From contig NC_053204.1 of the NCBI RefSeq assembly GCF_905163445.1, positions 6,083,501 to 6,147,500 of the forward strand: a DNA stretch of 64,000 bases. Direction: 5' to 3'. The stretch comes from Pararge aegeria. Lineage: Eukaryota; Arthropoda; Insecta; Lepidoptera; Nymphalidae. Below are positions 21,875 through 32,505 of this stretch, in pieces. The position numbers were made by a program, and so were the translations under genes. Under the pieces are notes generated by a model. The model was given only the letters and a program-made list of their open reading frames with translations, was not told the origin of the DNA and searched no databases. Position 1 is the stretch's first letter, and each line of letters begins with the position of its first letter.

Positions 21875-21960
21875 CAACTTTTTGGAAGCTCCCCAACCCG
21901 CATTGGGACAGCGTCATGGACTTAACCTCTTCTTTCCTGTCTCCTATGAGAGCACACAGG
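21875..21960 (+). mobile_element. LINE/SINE-D-related fragment
   Basis: 'ccccaacccgcattgggaca' with 'gcgtcatggacttaacctct' resembles the cgaatgcgggttggtggg block seen reversed at 54240-54270. Confidence 0.4.
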
Positions 21961-24006
21961 TTTTTAAAAAATGCTAACATTTAGTCAAAATTTTAAGATG
22001 GTGATTTATCAGGCAGGGATTTTTTTTTTTTTTAATTTGACACACTGAATGCCACGGATCGGACCAGCTGTTGGTAATTCCGACGCACAGTGGCCATAAA
22101 AACCAACCATACCTCCCTGCCGTTCACATTACAAAAAAAACCTTATTTTACTTTAAAACCCTAAATACTAAGTAAGTATTTGGTTTTTGAACAAGCTTTA
22201 TTTATTTTCGTCGCATTTAGGTGATTCAGAAACGAAATAAAACTCTCCACAATAAATGGAACGTTCACAAGAATTAGCTAACGAAACAATAGAATATTTT
22301 TGGGTTCCAAAACCATACTTATAAAATATAGTTTCGATATAATATCAATCACATTGGTTCTGCCAGATAAGTAATCTTTTGACAATACATTTCCGCTACC
22401 GTTTTTCTACCATAGTGAAAGCAAAAGTGAGATCATAGCGCGAACATACCATAGACAAAAGAAATGTGTTAAAATGTCGTAGTGATTTTTTGCCTATCAG
22501 CTAAACACTGTCGCAAAATACACAAAAAAGGCAACATAATACAAAAACTCTAACAAACGAATCAAAAAAACATCTTAAAGAAATACTACTTTACTTACGT
22601 AAAATATCCGACAAAAAGTGTCATATTTTTTGGTGTAGCAATTTATTTCGCAGTGTAATCCCAACTTTACACATACTTTGTTTACCCAAATTTATACTTT
22701 ATATTTATGAAAATAAAGACTATATTTAAATGTAACTTCACACAGTCAATACACCGGGTGCTACCCGTTATTTGACACAACCAACAAGTACCTGTATGAC
22801 ATAAACAACTTTTATAATGTATAGTGAAAAATCAAGTTCTTGAACTCAATTTTTGTACTTTGTTATGTCTGTTGACATCTATAGCTCAGTGGTGAGCGAT
22901 GCAGTCTTCTAAATGTTGTTCTCGGTTTACGGGAATCTGGATTTTATGATTACAGATTTTTTTACCCTCCTGGAGTAGCAACGGTTCAATCTGAGACACG
23001 TGGTTGGACCACCAAGGAGCCGTATTGGTATCAAAAACATGGCGTGATAATAATCGCAAAGCCCTAAATCCCCAAATCCGTGAAATTGGGAACCCCGTGC
23101 CCCTTAGTGGGACATCAAGAAAAAGTCCAGAATTTCAATATAAATTGAAAAGAAAGTTTGTTTATCAGTTCCAATTTACGCCTTAAATACTAAACTGATT
23201 TCGATACAATTTTGGCAAGAAGATCTAGATTAAACTATCGTAGGACATAGGATTATATTTTCACTTTTTTTAATAATAACCTAAAATAAACGCATTGCGA
23301 AAAACAACAAGTAATGTAAAAAATTTGGTACCTAAATAATTATTTAAAAATACAATCATAAAACAAAAAATAATAAAGCGATATCGAATCAATCGATTCC
23401 AACGAATCAAAAAGGCATATTCGCACGCCTACGATATCCAAACTTCGCCATCTGGTAACTAACGGCCATCTTTAAAAAAGAAAACTGGTCAAAGAATGTA
23501 CCTCGGTCAGCCGACTTTTGCACCTGTCACTTATCTCCTAAACCAGTCCACAACGGATGTGTCGAACGTTCACCTACAGTGAAAGAGATGGGCATATAAG
23601 CGTGCCGAACGATGGAGATAAAACATATAAACTTTAATGCGCCAAAAAGAGACGGCGACAGCGTCGCGTGGCGACAGAGAGAGACAGATGGTATTGGTAA
23701 TCCTGATGCTTGTTTTATTAAATAATCCAGTTATAATAAGAAAGCGTTCTTGAGAGGCTTCCGAAGGAGTCGATATAGGCTTTATGTGTATACGCAGAAG
23801 GGTTATCGAGTTATGGTGGTTAGAGTTTATGTGACAAGCTGCCAAATATGGAGTGGTCTCGAATTGTAAACACCATTGGATGCGAATCTTTGAACCGATA
23901 TTGGTGATAATGTTTAAAAACATTGCGATTGTATGTTTATTTCATTGGGCACGGTTAAAATAATGTTTGTTTTTGTGGGAATATTTGATTAAATACCTGA
24001 ATTGGT
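21961..24006. other. Unassigned 2 kb
   Basis: No gene recognised. 22881 carries an isolated A-box-like tagctcagtggtgagc without a good B box, possibly a decayed tRNA-derived element. 23640-23690 is a short CG-rich block (ggcgacagcgtcgcgtggcg). The minus-strand open frame 23570-23923 has no recognisable domain. Confidence 0.4.
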
Positions 24007-24236
24007 CTTTTTTTATTCCACTACAAATTAGCCCTTTACTACAATCTCACCTGGTGATAAGTGATGATGCAGTTTAAGATCGTAGCGGGCTAGCCTGTTA
24101 AGGAGTATGGTAGTCATACTAATCCTTAATCGGTTTCTACGCGACATCGTACCGGAACACTAAATCGTTCAGCGGCACGTCATTGTCAGTAGAGTGGCAA
24201 CTAGCCACGGCCAAAGCCTCGCACCAGGCAAAAGAT
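24007..24236 (-). mobile_element. SINE-C copy, body and tail
   Basis: Reversed SINE-C: poly(T) at 24008-24014, then ttccactacaaattagccct, gtagcgggctagcctgttaa, gacatcgtaccggaacacta and gccaaagcctcgcaccaggc. Head truncated at about 24236. Confidence 0.85.
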
Positions 24237-24308
24237 AAGATTTTAGTAGATTAAAGAAAATAAACATTTTGTAGGTTTTGTGTCACATAAACTAGAAACA
24301 CATTTTTT

Positions 24309-24545
24309 AATTATCGACCCATCCAAGGCACGTGTCTCCTTTCAGAATGAGAAGGTTTGTGCCCGTAGTCAAACACGCTGGCCAAATGCGTATTTGTAGA
24401 CACACACTCAGAATCCAGAGTTCTGAGACACACACACACCTTCAGAAAAATTATGGAGAACTCAGGCATTCAGCTTTCCTCACGATATTCCCCTCTACTG
24501 TTAAAGCAAGTGATATTTAAATGCTTAGAACCCACATAACTCGAA
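24309..24545 (-). mobile_element. SINE-B copy
   Basis: Reversed body: ggagaactcaggcattcagc, ttcctcacgatattccc, gcaagtgatatttaaatgct. It contains an internal ACACAC-rich expansion (about 24400-24442) and lacks the head. Confidence 0.75.
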
Positions 24546-24756
24546 AATTTAAAGGAAAACCAATTGGTGAGGTGTTTTATTATTATATACATACTTACGA
24601 ACAATTACACACTAATACTTATCCAGATTACACACATAAAATACTAATAATAAAAAATATAAAAAATAATAAACTAATATATACTATAACATACAATACA
24701 TACTTAAATATGAGTACGAGTTAATTACTGTCGCCTTTATTGCTCAAGATAATGGG

Positions 24757-24937
24757 CTTCTTTCACGCAGCGAAAAAAAAACCACGTGCTATTTTCCACA
24801 AAGATATAATAGCAGTAAAGTGGTACAGACGATTTTTCTGGACGATGATGGCAAAAATGACTTGTCATAAAATAATAGACTTCGTGAAATAAAATATTTA
24901 TTTGTGCTTCAAGTATAATAAGTCGTCCATATTTATC
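24757..24937. repeat. Diverged repeat, first copy
   Basis: Shares 'tttcacgcagc', 'cagtaaagtggta', 'gtgaaataaaatatt' and 'tataataagtcg' in the same order with 25546-25737. Class unknown. Confidence 0.5.
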
Positions 24938-25280
24938 GTGACACAATAACTTCTATACTTGTATTGGATAACCAATTTTTCGTGGAAAATACAAGCTGCA
25001 TACTACACAAAAAGCATGACAAGTTTATAACTCGATCACAAAGTGTACACAAAGTTTGCTAAGAAAGTGCAGTGAGGTGGGAAGAGCACAAAATTGCGGC
25101 AATGTTACAAATCACTGCAACTGCACACCTGAGACCCGCTCGCGAGCAAACGGGGTGTCAAAGTACCCCAGAGATATTTGCTTCTGCATTTTTGCTTTTC
25201 CGTGATTCATAAAACACGTTGATACATACAAAAATACAATAATTTGAGGCATTCAACCTAATTTTGAATAATAATAGTAA
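24938..25280. other. Unassigned sequence
   Basis: No feature identified; a GC-richer patch near 25125-25165. Confidence 0.35.
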
Positions 25281-25511
25281 TAAATAAATATATTACGACC
25301 CACATCGCCATTTAGCCCCAACGTAAGCGTAGCATGTGTTATGAATACTAAAATGACTGATGAATATTTTTTATTAATAATATACATAAATACTTATAAT
25401 ATACAGATAAACACCCAGACACTGAAAAAAATCCATGTTCATCGCATAAACATTTTCTCTCACTCTCAGACTCAGAAAGCAGGGTCGCTGCCCACTACGC
25501 CAATCTGCCGT
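25281..25511 (-). mobile_element. SINE-A copy with damaged B box
   Basis: Good 3' and middle blocks and an A-box-like head (gcgtagtgggcagcgaccct on the minus strand), but the B box is deleted (replaced by a ctctcactctc stretch), so its pol III promoter is probably dead. Confidence 0.85.
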
Positions 25512-25545
25512 GAAATTATTAAGTCTTTTATTATGTTTCGTTTTT

Positions 25546-25737
25546 TCACGCAGCAACAGAACACGGATCGAAGTGGACTACCAGTGGAATTAAATACCAG
25601 TAAAGTGGTATGGAATACTTTCTCCGACGATCTCTTTGGTATAAATTACTTGTTACAAAATAATTATTGACTTGAACGTGTTGAACGTGAAATAAAATAT
25701 TTTTGTTTCTATTATAATAAGTCGAACATATTTGTAG
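25546..25737. repeat. Diverged repeat, second copy
   Basis: Counterpart of 24757-24937, ~790 bp downstream in direct orientation; SINE-A has inserted between them. Confidence 0.5.
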
Positions 25738-26059
25738 CTAGGGTGGGAACTAGCCATGGCCAAAACATTCAATAATTGTTTAACAATTATTCATTGTAAA
25801 GTCAACATCAAGTCCACAGTATAAGGATTGAAGAATAAGGAATCAATAAATTCATGTGAGCGCTAAAAGCAGCAGCTAGTTCATCATAGTTTTGTCTAAC
25901 CACCGACCACTCCCAAAATATTATTCTGTGTAGTAGCATTCATAATACCACCGCGTGGTCACACACGCACATAGACACAGTCACACACACACACACACGG
26001 ACACGGACAAGTCAAACTTATTTGCATAATGGTTAAAAAAGAAATTTGCAAGAACCTTA
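25738..26059. other. Unassigned; AC microsatellite
   Basis: (AC)n at about 25981-25998; 'gtgggaactagccatggcca' at 25743 is a short SINE-C-like piece. Confidence 0.4.
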
Positions 26060-26222
26060 CAGTGGCGTGCATAGAGGGTATGCACAGCCTCACACAGGGT
26101 ATGCAGACAATATAAAATGGAGAAAATGTTCAGTACAAGTTATAAAAACTTTAGGGTTATAAAGCTTACAATGCCTATCCTTATATTAAAGTTTATATAA
26201 TCTGCCCGCTTAGTGCATACTA
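26060..26222 (+). mobile_element. hAT-type MITE, left part
   Basis: Starts cagtggcgtgcatagagggt, then tatgcagacaatataaaatg and 'aatgcctatccttat', as in the 1795 and 62807 copies. It has a small internal duplication of the acacagggtatgca region. The right terminus is eroded (tttatataatctgcccgc). Confidence 0.65.
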
Positions 26223-27056
26223 CAGGGTAAAGTAATAGGGTAAGGTACCAGGCACGCCGGTACCTTATAATTTCCTACTTTCATATATGGTATATTCGCA
26301 ATAAAGGAAATATTTATAAAACGATCGTAATCCCACCTAATCCTGTATCAAACGCAAACTGCGTGTGTCGGGAATAATTTCCATATATTTGTGAACCGGT
26401 ATCGTATTTAGTTGCTATAAGCCTCCTACTAGGGTCAGAGTATTAGGTAAGTTGGTGGTACACCTGGCACCCGATTCTACTCTGTTAACAATCGACTTAC
26501 CAGAAACGGACATAAATTAGTGATATCTGCATTTCGCCTGCTAAAGGTGCAGAACCTTTGTGGGGCTGAGTATACGCTTTTACAACATGATGCCTAAGGT
26601 AATTCTGGACCTACAGTTGCATACATTTAAAAAATCGGTAGGTATTTTGATATAAATACGGCAGCATTTTCGTACACTTCAGTCTGCAATGAGACTCAGA
26701 CGATGCAACGATACCTCATAGTGTCTTAGTCGCTATGATATCATATCAAAAGTCCGCCATCTAGTTAAAATATTGGGAAACTGTATTGCCACTAGATTGC
26801 ACTCTTTCGTAACCAATGTAAAAAACTCGTTAAGGGAATGTAATATAAAAAAAGATTGAAGACATCCCTGGGGCGGTGTTAAGCGCTATTGTTTTAAGGG
26901 TGGCAGGGCCGGGTTAGTTCTTTGACAAAGCTGTTAAGAAATGTATAATTTCGTAGCTAATACAACGTGTAACGGAGTTACAAAATACTGTTGAAGGGGT
27001 GTCTGCGAGTGGCGCCGATTTTGATGTGAAACAACTATAGGTAAACGTGATTGTTG
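26223..27056. other. Unassigned sequence
   Basis: Composition is more balanced than elsewhere but no open frame or repeat was recognised. Confidence 0.4.
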
Positions 27057-27093
27057 GCGTGGCGATACACGCCGTGGCGACGCATCGCCACGC

Positions 27094-27252
27094 TATGATC
27101 GTAACGGGCTAACCTGTTAGGAGGTATGGCAGATACATTAAATCCCCAATCGGTTTCTACGTGACATCATGCCGGAACGCTTAATCGCTTAGCGGCACGT
27201 CTGTGTCGGTAGGGTGGTAACTAGCCACGGCAGAAGCCTCCCACCAGACGAA
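27094..27252 (-). mobile_element. SINE-C fragment
   Basis: 'taacgggctaacctgttagg', 'ttagcggcacgtctgtgtcg', 'gtaactagccacggcagaag', 'cctcccaccaga'. Its tail side ends abruptly at a hairpin (27057-27093). Confidence 0.75.
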
Positions 27253-27579
27253 AATAGTTGATAATTTAACTTTCGTCTTGCTCTCGGTGTGTCCCATGCA
27301 TGCCACTAATTTCAGTTTTAAGCCTCCCACCAAATGGCTTAACCATATTTACAGCGGAGTTTCGATGTTCACCCGGATAGGTATGTGTACTTCATGTATA
27401 TTAGTGTTTTGTTTGTCGACCCTTTGAACATCTGTGAACTACCCAGCTGTACGACTAATGTTCAGACGTTATAACCCACTGACATAATTATTCGAATACA
27501 AATAAATTCCTTTCAAGTACTAAGACTTAATGCGGTTTTGAAACAATCACCATCAATCCCTATCCCCTATCCTCTATCC

Positions 27580-27850
27580 GGTACTAATATTATAAATGTC
27601 AATGTAAGTTTGTTTGTTACGCTTTCACGCAAAAACTACTGAACCGATCCTCATGAAACTTTGTACACATATTCTTGGATGTATTAGAAGTAAAATAGTT
27701 TACTTTTTATCCCGACTTTAAGCTCAGTTCCTTTGGGAGAGGGGATGAAAGTGTTTGACGATTTTACACCATAACTCCGACAAATGATAACCGACTTAAA
27801 TAATTATTTTTGTACTATAGAGTTAGTTAGATAGGTTTTAAGATATTTTT
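27580..27850 (-). mobile_element. Element T-class repeat, 3' end portion
   Basis: 'tactaatattataaatgtca' followed by 'cacgcaaaaactactgaacc' and 'gatcctcatgaaactttgta', the usual tail arrangement of this class read on the opposite strand. Confidence 0.55.
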
Positions 27851-27933
27851 TTTTACATCTTCATAAGCTGCATAATAAAACAAATCTTTTCTATGGGACT
27901 ATTGCCTCAAAATAAAGAATTATTATTATTATA

Positions 27934-28206
27934 TTACCGGCACACTACACGGTACGGGTCTCTTTCCGCAGTGAGGTTAAGGCGGTAGTCCACCACGCTG
28001 GCCCTGTGCGGATCGGTGGACTCCAAACACCTTTAAGAACATAATGGAGAACTCTGAGACATGCAGATTCCTTTACCGTTGAACCAAGTGATATTTAAAT
28101 TGCTTAAAACGCACATAACTTAGAAATGTTAGAGGTGCGTGCTCGGATTCGAACTCGGCCCGCCGAAAGTGAAGTCGATGTCCCTACCCACTCGGCTAAC
28201 ACTGCT
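27934..28206 (-). mobile_element. SINE-B, full-length
   Basis: Reversed: ATT-rich end, gtagtccaccacgctggccc, ctccaaacacctttaagaac, then the head at the right with tcggattcgaactcggcccg and acccactcggctaacactgc. One of the most complete copies. Confidence 0.85.
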
Positions 28207-28245
28207 TAAGGGTGATACAAAAAAATCAATTAAGAATAAAAAAAA

Positions 28246-28545
28246 CCTCCGACTTTCAATATATTGTATCTACTAGTAATAATAATTAGTATACTAAGCC
28301 CATTCAAGTCCTTTCATTGGATACCTATATTGAGGGAATTGTGAAAATGTATCCGCCATTTTGTTTCGGCAGCCATCTTGGACTGATTTTCATCAAACAT
28401 AGATAAGACTAATTCACCTTTCAAAAAAATAAAACATAATCAAAATAACTTCATCTGTTTCTAAAATACGAGGCCACAAACATACACGTTAACTTGTAAC
28501 ACCGCGTTGTTTTTGCGTCGGGGGTTTTTTGAAATGCTTGCACGT
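28246..28545 (-). mobile_element. Element P copy
   Basis: Reversed motifs: 'cgccattttgtttcggcagc', 'catcttggactgattttcat' and at the right end gcgtcgggggttttttg. Confidence 0.6.
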
Positions 28546-28799
28546 TTTTTGAAATAAGCGAAGATTTGGAAATCATAACAAAACACCTGGAAGCCCACCG
28601 GTTGAAATAATGATGCGATAAATAATAAAATGTGTTGCGAAACGTTAAAATATTGCAATTCCATTAATTAAAAATAATGACACGCATAACGCGATGCATT
28701 AACAACAATATCATCCCCTGCTGTAATTACAAACGTACACAATGTTGAATCTCGTTCACAACAAAAAGGATACCTCATTAATATTACAATGAGATTCAG

Positions 28800-29080
28800 A
28801 ATATTTTGAATAAAGTAAATTAAAAATTTAAAAACCCCGCCTTTCAATACTCTACTAGACAAGCCCTTTCATTTGATAGTCATATTGTAGAAAAATATGT
28901 GATCCATCCACCCATTTTGGGGTGGCGGCCATCTTGAATCGATTTTCATCAAACAAAGCTGGCGACTTTTTCATCTTTCAAACCAATAAAACAAAATCAA
29001 AATCGGCTCAACCGTTCAAGAGCTATGATGCCACAGACACACACACCCAGACACGTCAAACTAAGGACACCACGTCGTTT
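28800..29080 (-). mobile_element. Element P copy
   Basis: 'gcggccatcttgaatcgatt', 'ttcatcaaacaaagctggcg', 'aaaatcggctcaaccgttca'. Two adjacent P copies in the same orientation (28246 and 28800) suggest repeated insertion or local duplication. Confidence 0.6.
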
Positions 29081-29117
29081 GACGCGGCCGTTCTGCTTTT
29101 GTATATTAAAAAAAAAA

Positions 29118-29349
29118 TATATACTGAGACAATACACACATCGCCATCTAGCCCCAAAGTAAGGTTGTGTTATGGGTACTAAGATGACTGATCAATATAT
29201 TTATGAATAATATAAATAAACAATTATAATATAACATATAAATATCCAGACACTCAACAACATTCATGTTCATCACACAAACATTTTCCAGTTGTGGAAT
29301 CGAACCCACGGCCTTAGACCTAGAAAGCAGGGACGACGCCGACTGCGCC
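29118..29349 (-). mobile_element. SINE-A copy
   Basis: Complete order of blocks with an 8-bp deletion near 29162 and a damaged head; abuts SINE-B directly at 29350. Confidence 0.85.
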
Positions 29350-29605
29350 AAGTTCGAATCGAAGCACGCATCTCTAACTTTTCTGTTATGTGCGTTTTAA
29401 GTAATTAAAATAGCATTTGCTTCAACGATGAAGGAAAACATCGTGAGGAAACCTGCATGCCTGAGAGTTCTACTTAATGTTCTCAAACTCGTGTGGAGTC
29501 CACCAATCCGCTGGGCCAGTATGGTGGGCTACGGCCTTAAGCCCATCTCATTGTGGGAGGAGACCCGTGCTCTGTAGTGGGCCGGTAATGAGTTGATATG
29601 ATGAA
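29350..29605 (+). mobile_element. SINE-B copy
   Basis: B-box-like agttcgaatcgaagcacgca, then atttgcttcaacgatgaagg, gaaacctgcatgcctgagag, cattgtgggaggagacccgt and gagttgatatgatg. Lacks the A-box part, lost at the junction with SINE-A. Confidence 0.85.
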
Positions 29606-29724
29606 ATGAAAGAATGCAGTTTTCACTACCCCTCCTCCCCCTTACTGGGGGAATATAATGAAGAGCGGGCAACATTGTCCTCTGTGCTACTACTACCATC
29701 TACTACAATCACCAATCAGCTCAG

Positions 29725-29810
29725 CGATTTTGTGCAAACCCACCCTTTGGGAGAGGCCTTTTGTCCAGCAGTGAACTGTTATAGGCTTTGGATGGTCATA
29801 ATCACAATAC
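29725..29810 (+). mobile_element. RTE-type LINE 3' tail
   Basis: 'gggagaggccttttgtccag' then cagtgaactgttataggctt; comparable to the tails at 11215 and 61071. Confidence 0.55.
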
Positions 29811-29850
29811 CACGATAATTATTTGAAATTTGTTAAGATTTCGCCTGAAT

Positions 29851-30000
29851 TACATGTGTCGAGGGCACAAGTCTCTTCCCACAATGAGCAGGGCTTAAAA
29901 CCGTAGTCCACCACGCTGGTCCAGTGCGGATTGGCGGACTTCACACAACTTTGAGAACATTACAGAGAACTCTCAGGTATGTAGGTTTCCTCACGACGTT
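29851..30000 (-). mobile_element. SINE-B fragment
   Basis: 'gtagtccaccacgctggtcc', 'gagaactctcaggtatgtag', 'gtttcctcacgacgttt'; truncated before the head. Confidence 0.7.
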
Positions 30001-30402
30001 TCATTCAACCCAGTTTTTGTTCGTAATCGAGTTTGATACGAAAATCAAGCTACGTTTCCAGAAAGCCCGAAAACATTACCGTATTATTTAATGGTGCATT
30101 TAAAAAGAAAACTTTAACAGCATCGGATTGTAATAAGCTGAATGTTATTACCGATCGACGTTAATCACCACAACAGTTAAGAGTACCGGAACTGAGCAAA
30201 AAGCGAGACAGGGTAATTACACCGAGCCGTCACGTGCTCGGCCTTCCCACGGCATAGCACATAGCTTGATGTGATTAACAAAGATTTAAATCTTTCTGTT
30301 TTTATCACAGTCATCCTAGCCTTCGGTTAAAGCTATAGACTAGCTTAAGGTAACAAATGTAGTTATCACCATGACGTCATAATAATGGAAACGTAATATA
30401 AT
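30001..30402. other. Unassigned sequence
   Basis: No feature seen beyond small inverted repeats (e.g. ccgagc...gctcgg near 30223). Confidence 0.4.
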
Positions 30403-30704
30403 CTTAATATATATAAATCTCCTGTCACGATGTTTGTCCGCGATGGACTCCTAAACTACTTAACCGATTTTGAATTAAATGGGCACACCGTGAGCAGTCT
30501 GGTCCAACTTAAGAGATAGGATAGCTTAGATCTTTAATTATAGTCGCAATTTTATTTTATTGCAAATTATTTGTCTATAATTAATTGACAGTCACATGTT
30601 ATATATATATAGATATATATACTACTATACTCATTTAAGGCTTAGCGATACTGAATACTTTAAAAACAAAATCAAACGCAGACGAAGTCGCGGGCAACAG
30701 CTAG
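30403..30704 (-). mobile_element. Element T copy
   Basis: Exact family structure in reverse, ending cgcgggcaacagctag at 30704; very similar to the dimer at 7791-8371. Lies 120 bp left of the satellite module. Confidence 0.85.
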
Positions 30705-31040
30705 TATGATTATATATTGTCATTTGTTAAGTTTATTTTAATTTAAATGGAAAAGCGGAGTCTCCTGACACAGGGGTAGTTTTATTACTCTTAAAAGAAG
30801 TCTTCAGCGTTATAATGATACACTTTGTTTCTTACCGAAATAAACTTTTTTTTATTTTTTTCTTTATTTATTTATATATATAAATGTTTCCTAAATGCGT
30901 GTGACTTACGGGAATAAATAATTTTTGAATTTTAACCTTTAATGGACGCCGGCCATGCACTAAAAGAATAAATGGATATATTATGTGCTGATGTAGATTT
31001 TAGGAATTGCTGCTCATAAGGTCTAATTGAAAAGTTTTAC

Positions 31041-31260
31041 GACCTCGCCAGCGCAGTGGCGAGTGTGCTTTATAAGTTGGAGGTCTCGGGATCGATTCCC
31101 AGCGGGGGCAATTTGTAAATTTATAATCTCTAAATGTTCTTTACTCTGCTCTGATGGGAGGCTTCGGCCGCGGCTAGTAACCACCCAACCGACAAAGACG
31201 GGCCGTAAAGTGATTTAACGTTTCGTTACGGATTAAGGGTAAAGGTTTATACAAAAGGTT
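31041..31260 (+). mobile_element. SINE-C copy with tRNA-like head
   Basis: gacctcgccagcgcagtggc (A-box-like) and gtctcgggatcgattcccag (B-box-like) define the head; the body continues with ggaggcttcggccgcggcta and ccaaccgacaaagacgggcc, then stops before the 3' tail. Confidence 0.85.
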
Positions 31261-31389
31261 AACCCGTTACTATATTTGAGTTCAACATCACTTACCAACT
31301 TGAAAAAAGTGAGGGTATGTTTTGCCTTTGAATTCAGACTTTTTCGACGTAAACTCCGCAAAAGCCGTATAAGAAAAAGTGTTCAAGTA

Positions 31390-32258
31390 AGTAAGTATAT
31401 TATTTAATTAAATACTTCTATATAATGTATACTTAAAACATTAATTACTTAAATATATTATATACTTTAAGTACATTATTTACTTAAATATATTATATAC
31501 ATTATTAAATCTAATAATGTATTTAAGTATATAATGTATTTAAGTAAATAATGTACTCAAGTAAATAATGTTCTAAAGTTAACAATGAACTTTAGTATAT
31601 AATATATTTAAGTATATAATGAACATCAGTAAATAATGTATTCAATTAAATAATATACTTAAGTATAAAATGTAAATAAGTACATAATAGACTTAAGTAA
31701 ATAATGTATTTCAGCATATAATGTAAATAAGTAAATAATGTACTAAATTATATAATGTATTTAAGTAAATAATGTACTTAAGTAAATAATGTAAGAAAGT
31801 ATATAATGTATTTAAGTGAATAATGTACTAAGTAAATAATGTACTTAAAATATATAATATATTTAAGTAAATAATGACTTAAGTAATTAATGCACTTAAG
31901 TATATAATGTATTTAAGTATATATTGTACATGAGTAAATAATGTATTCAATTAAATAATGTACTACAATATATAGCGTATTTCAGTATATAATGTAAATA
32001 ATGTACTTAAGTAAGTAATGTATTTAAGTATATAATGTACATAAGTAAATAATGTACTTCAGTAATTAATGTACTTAAGTAAACAATGAACTTAAGTATA
32101 TAACATATTTCAGTATATAATGAACATAAGTATAAAATGTCTTAAAGTTTATAATGTAATAAGTATATAATGTACTAAAGTACATAATGTATTAAAATAA
32201 ATAATTTACTTGAGTAAATAATGTACTTAAGTATATAATAATGTAAGTTGGTATATAA
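31390..32258 (+). repeat. AT-rich satellite, copy 1
   Basis: Dozens of ~15-17 bp units built from taagtaaataatgtact and taagtatataatgtattt variants. The left ~100 bp is in the opposite orientation; the switch is at about 31508. Confidence 0.9.
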
Positions 32259-32505
32259 TGTATCGATTGCGATTGCGATTGTGATCGTGATTGAGATTGT
32301 GTTTGTGAAAGCGATTGTGAAAGAGATAGTGATGGCGCTAGCGATAGCGGTAGCGATAGCAGTAGCGATAGCGGTAGAGATAGCGGCAGCGATAGCGGTA
32401 GCGATGGCGGTAGCGATAGCGGTAGAAATGGCGGTAGCGATAGCGGTAGCGATGGTGGGAGCGATAGCGACAACGCTAGCGGTAGCGAAAGGCGATAGTT
32501 TAAGT
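32259..32505 (+). repeat. GATAGC/GGTAGC tract, copy 1
   Basis: After a short GATTGC lead, 32330-32490 is made of ggtagcgatagc 12-mers. Transitional between the AT and hexamer satellites. Confidence 0.9.

Noticed and set aside
22881..22930. Isolated A-box-like tagctcagtggtgagc as a tRNA or SINE
   Set aside because: No B box at the right spacing and no second copy in the window.
23570..23923. 117-residue minus-strand ORF
   Set aside because: No recognisable domain, no supporting splice or promoter context; could not be distinguished from chance.
31390..32258. CRISPR-like array (regularly repeated short units)
   Set aside because: Units are contiguous, AT-rich and variable with no unique spacers; eukaryotic satellite.
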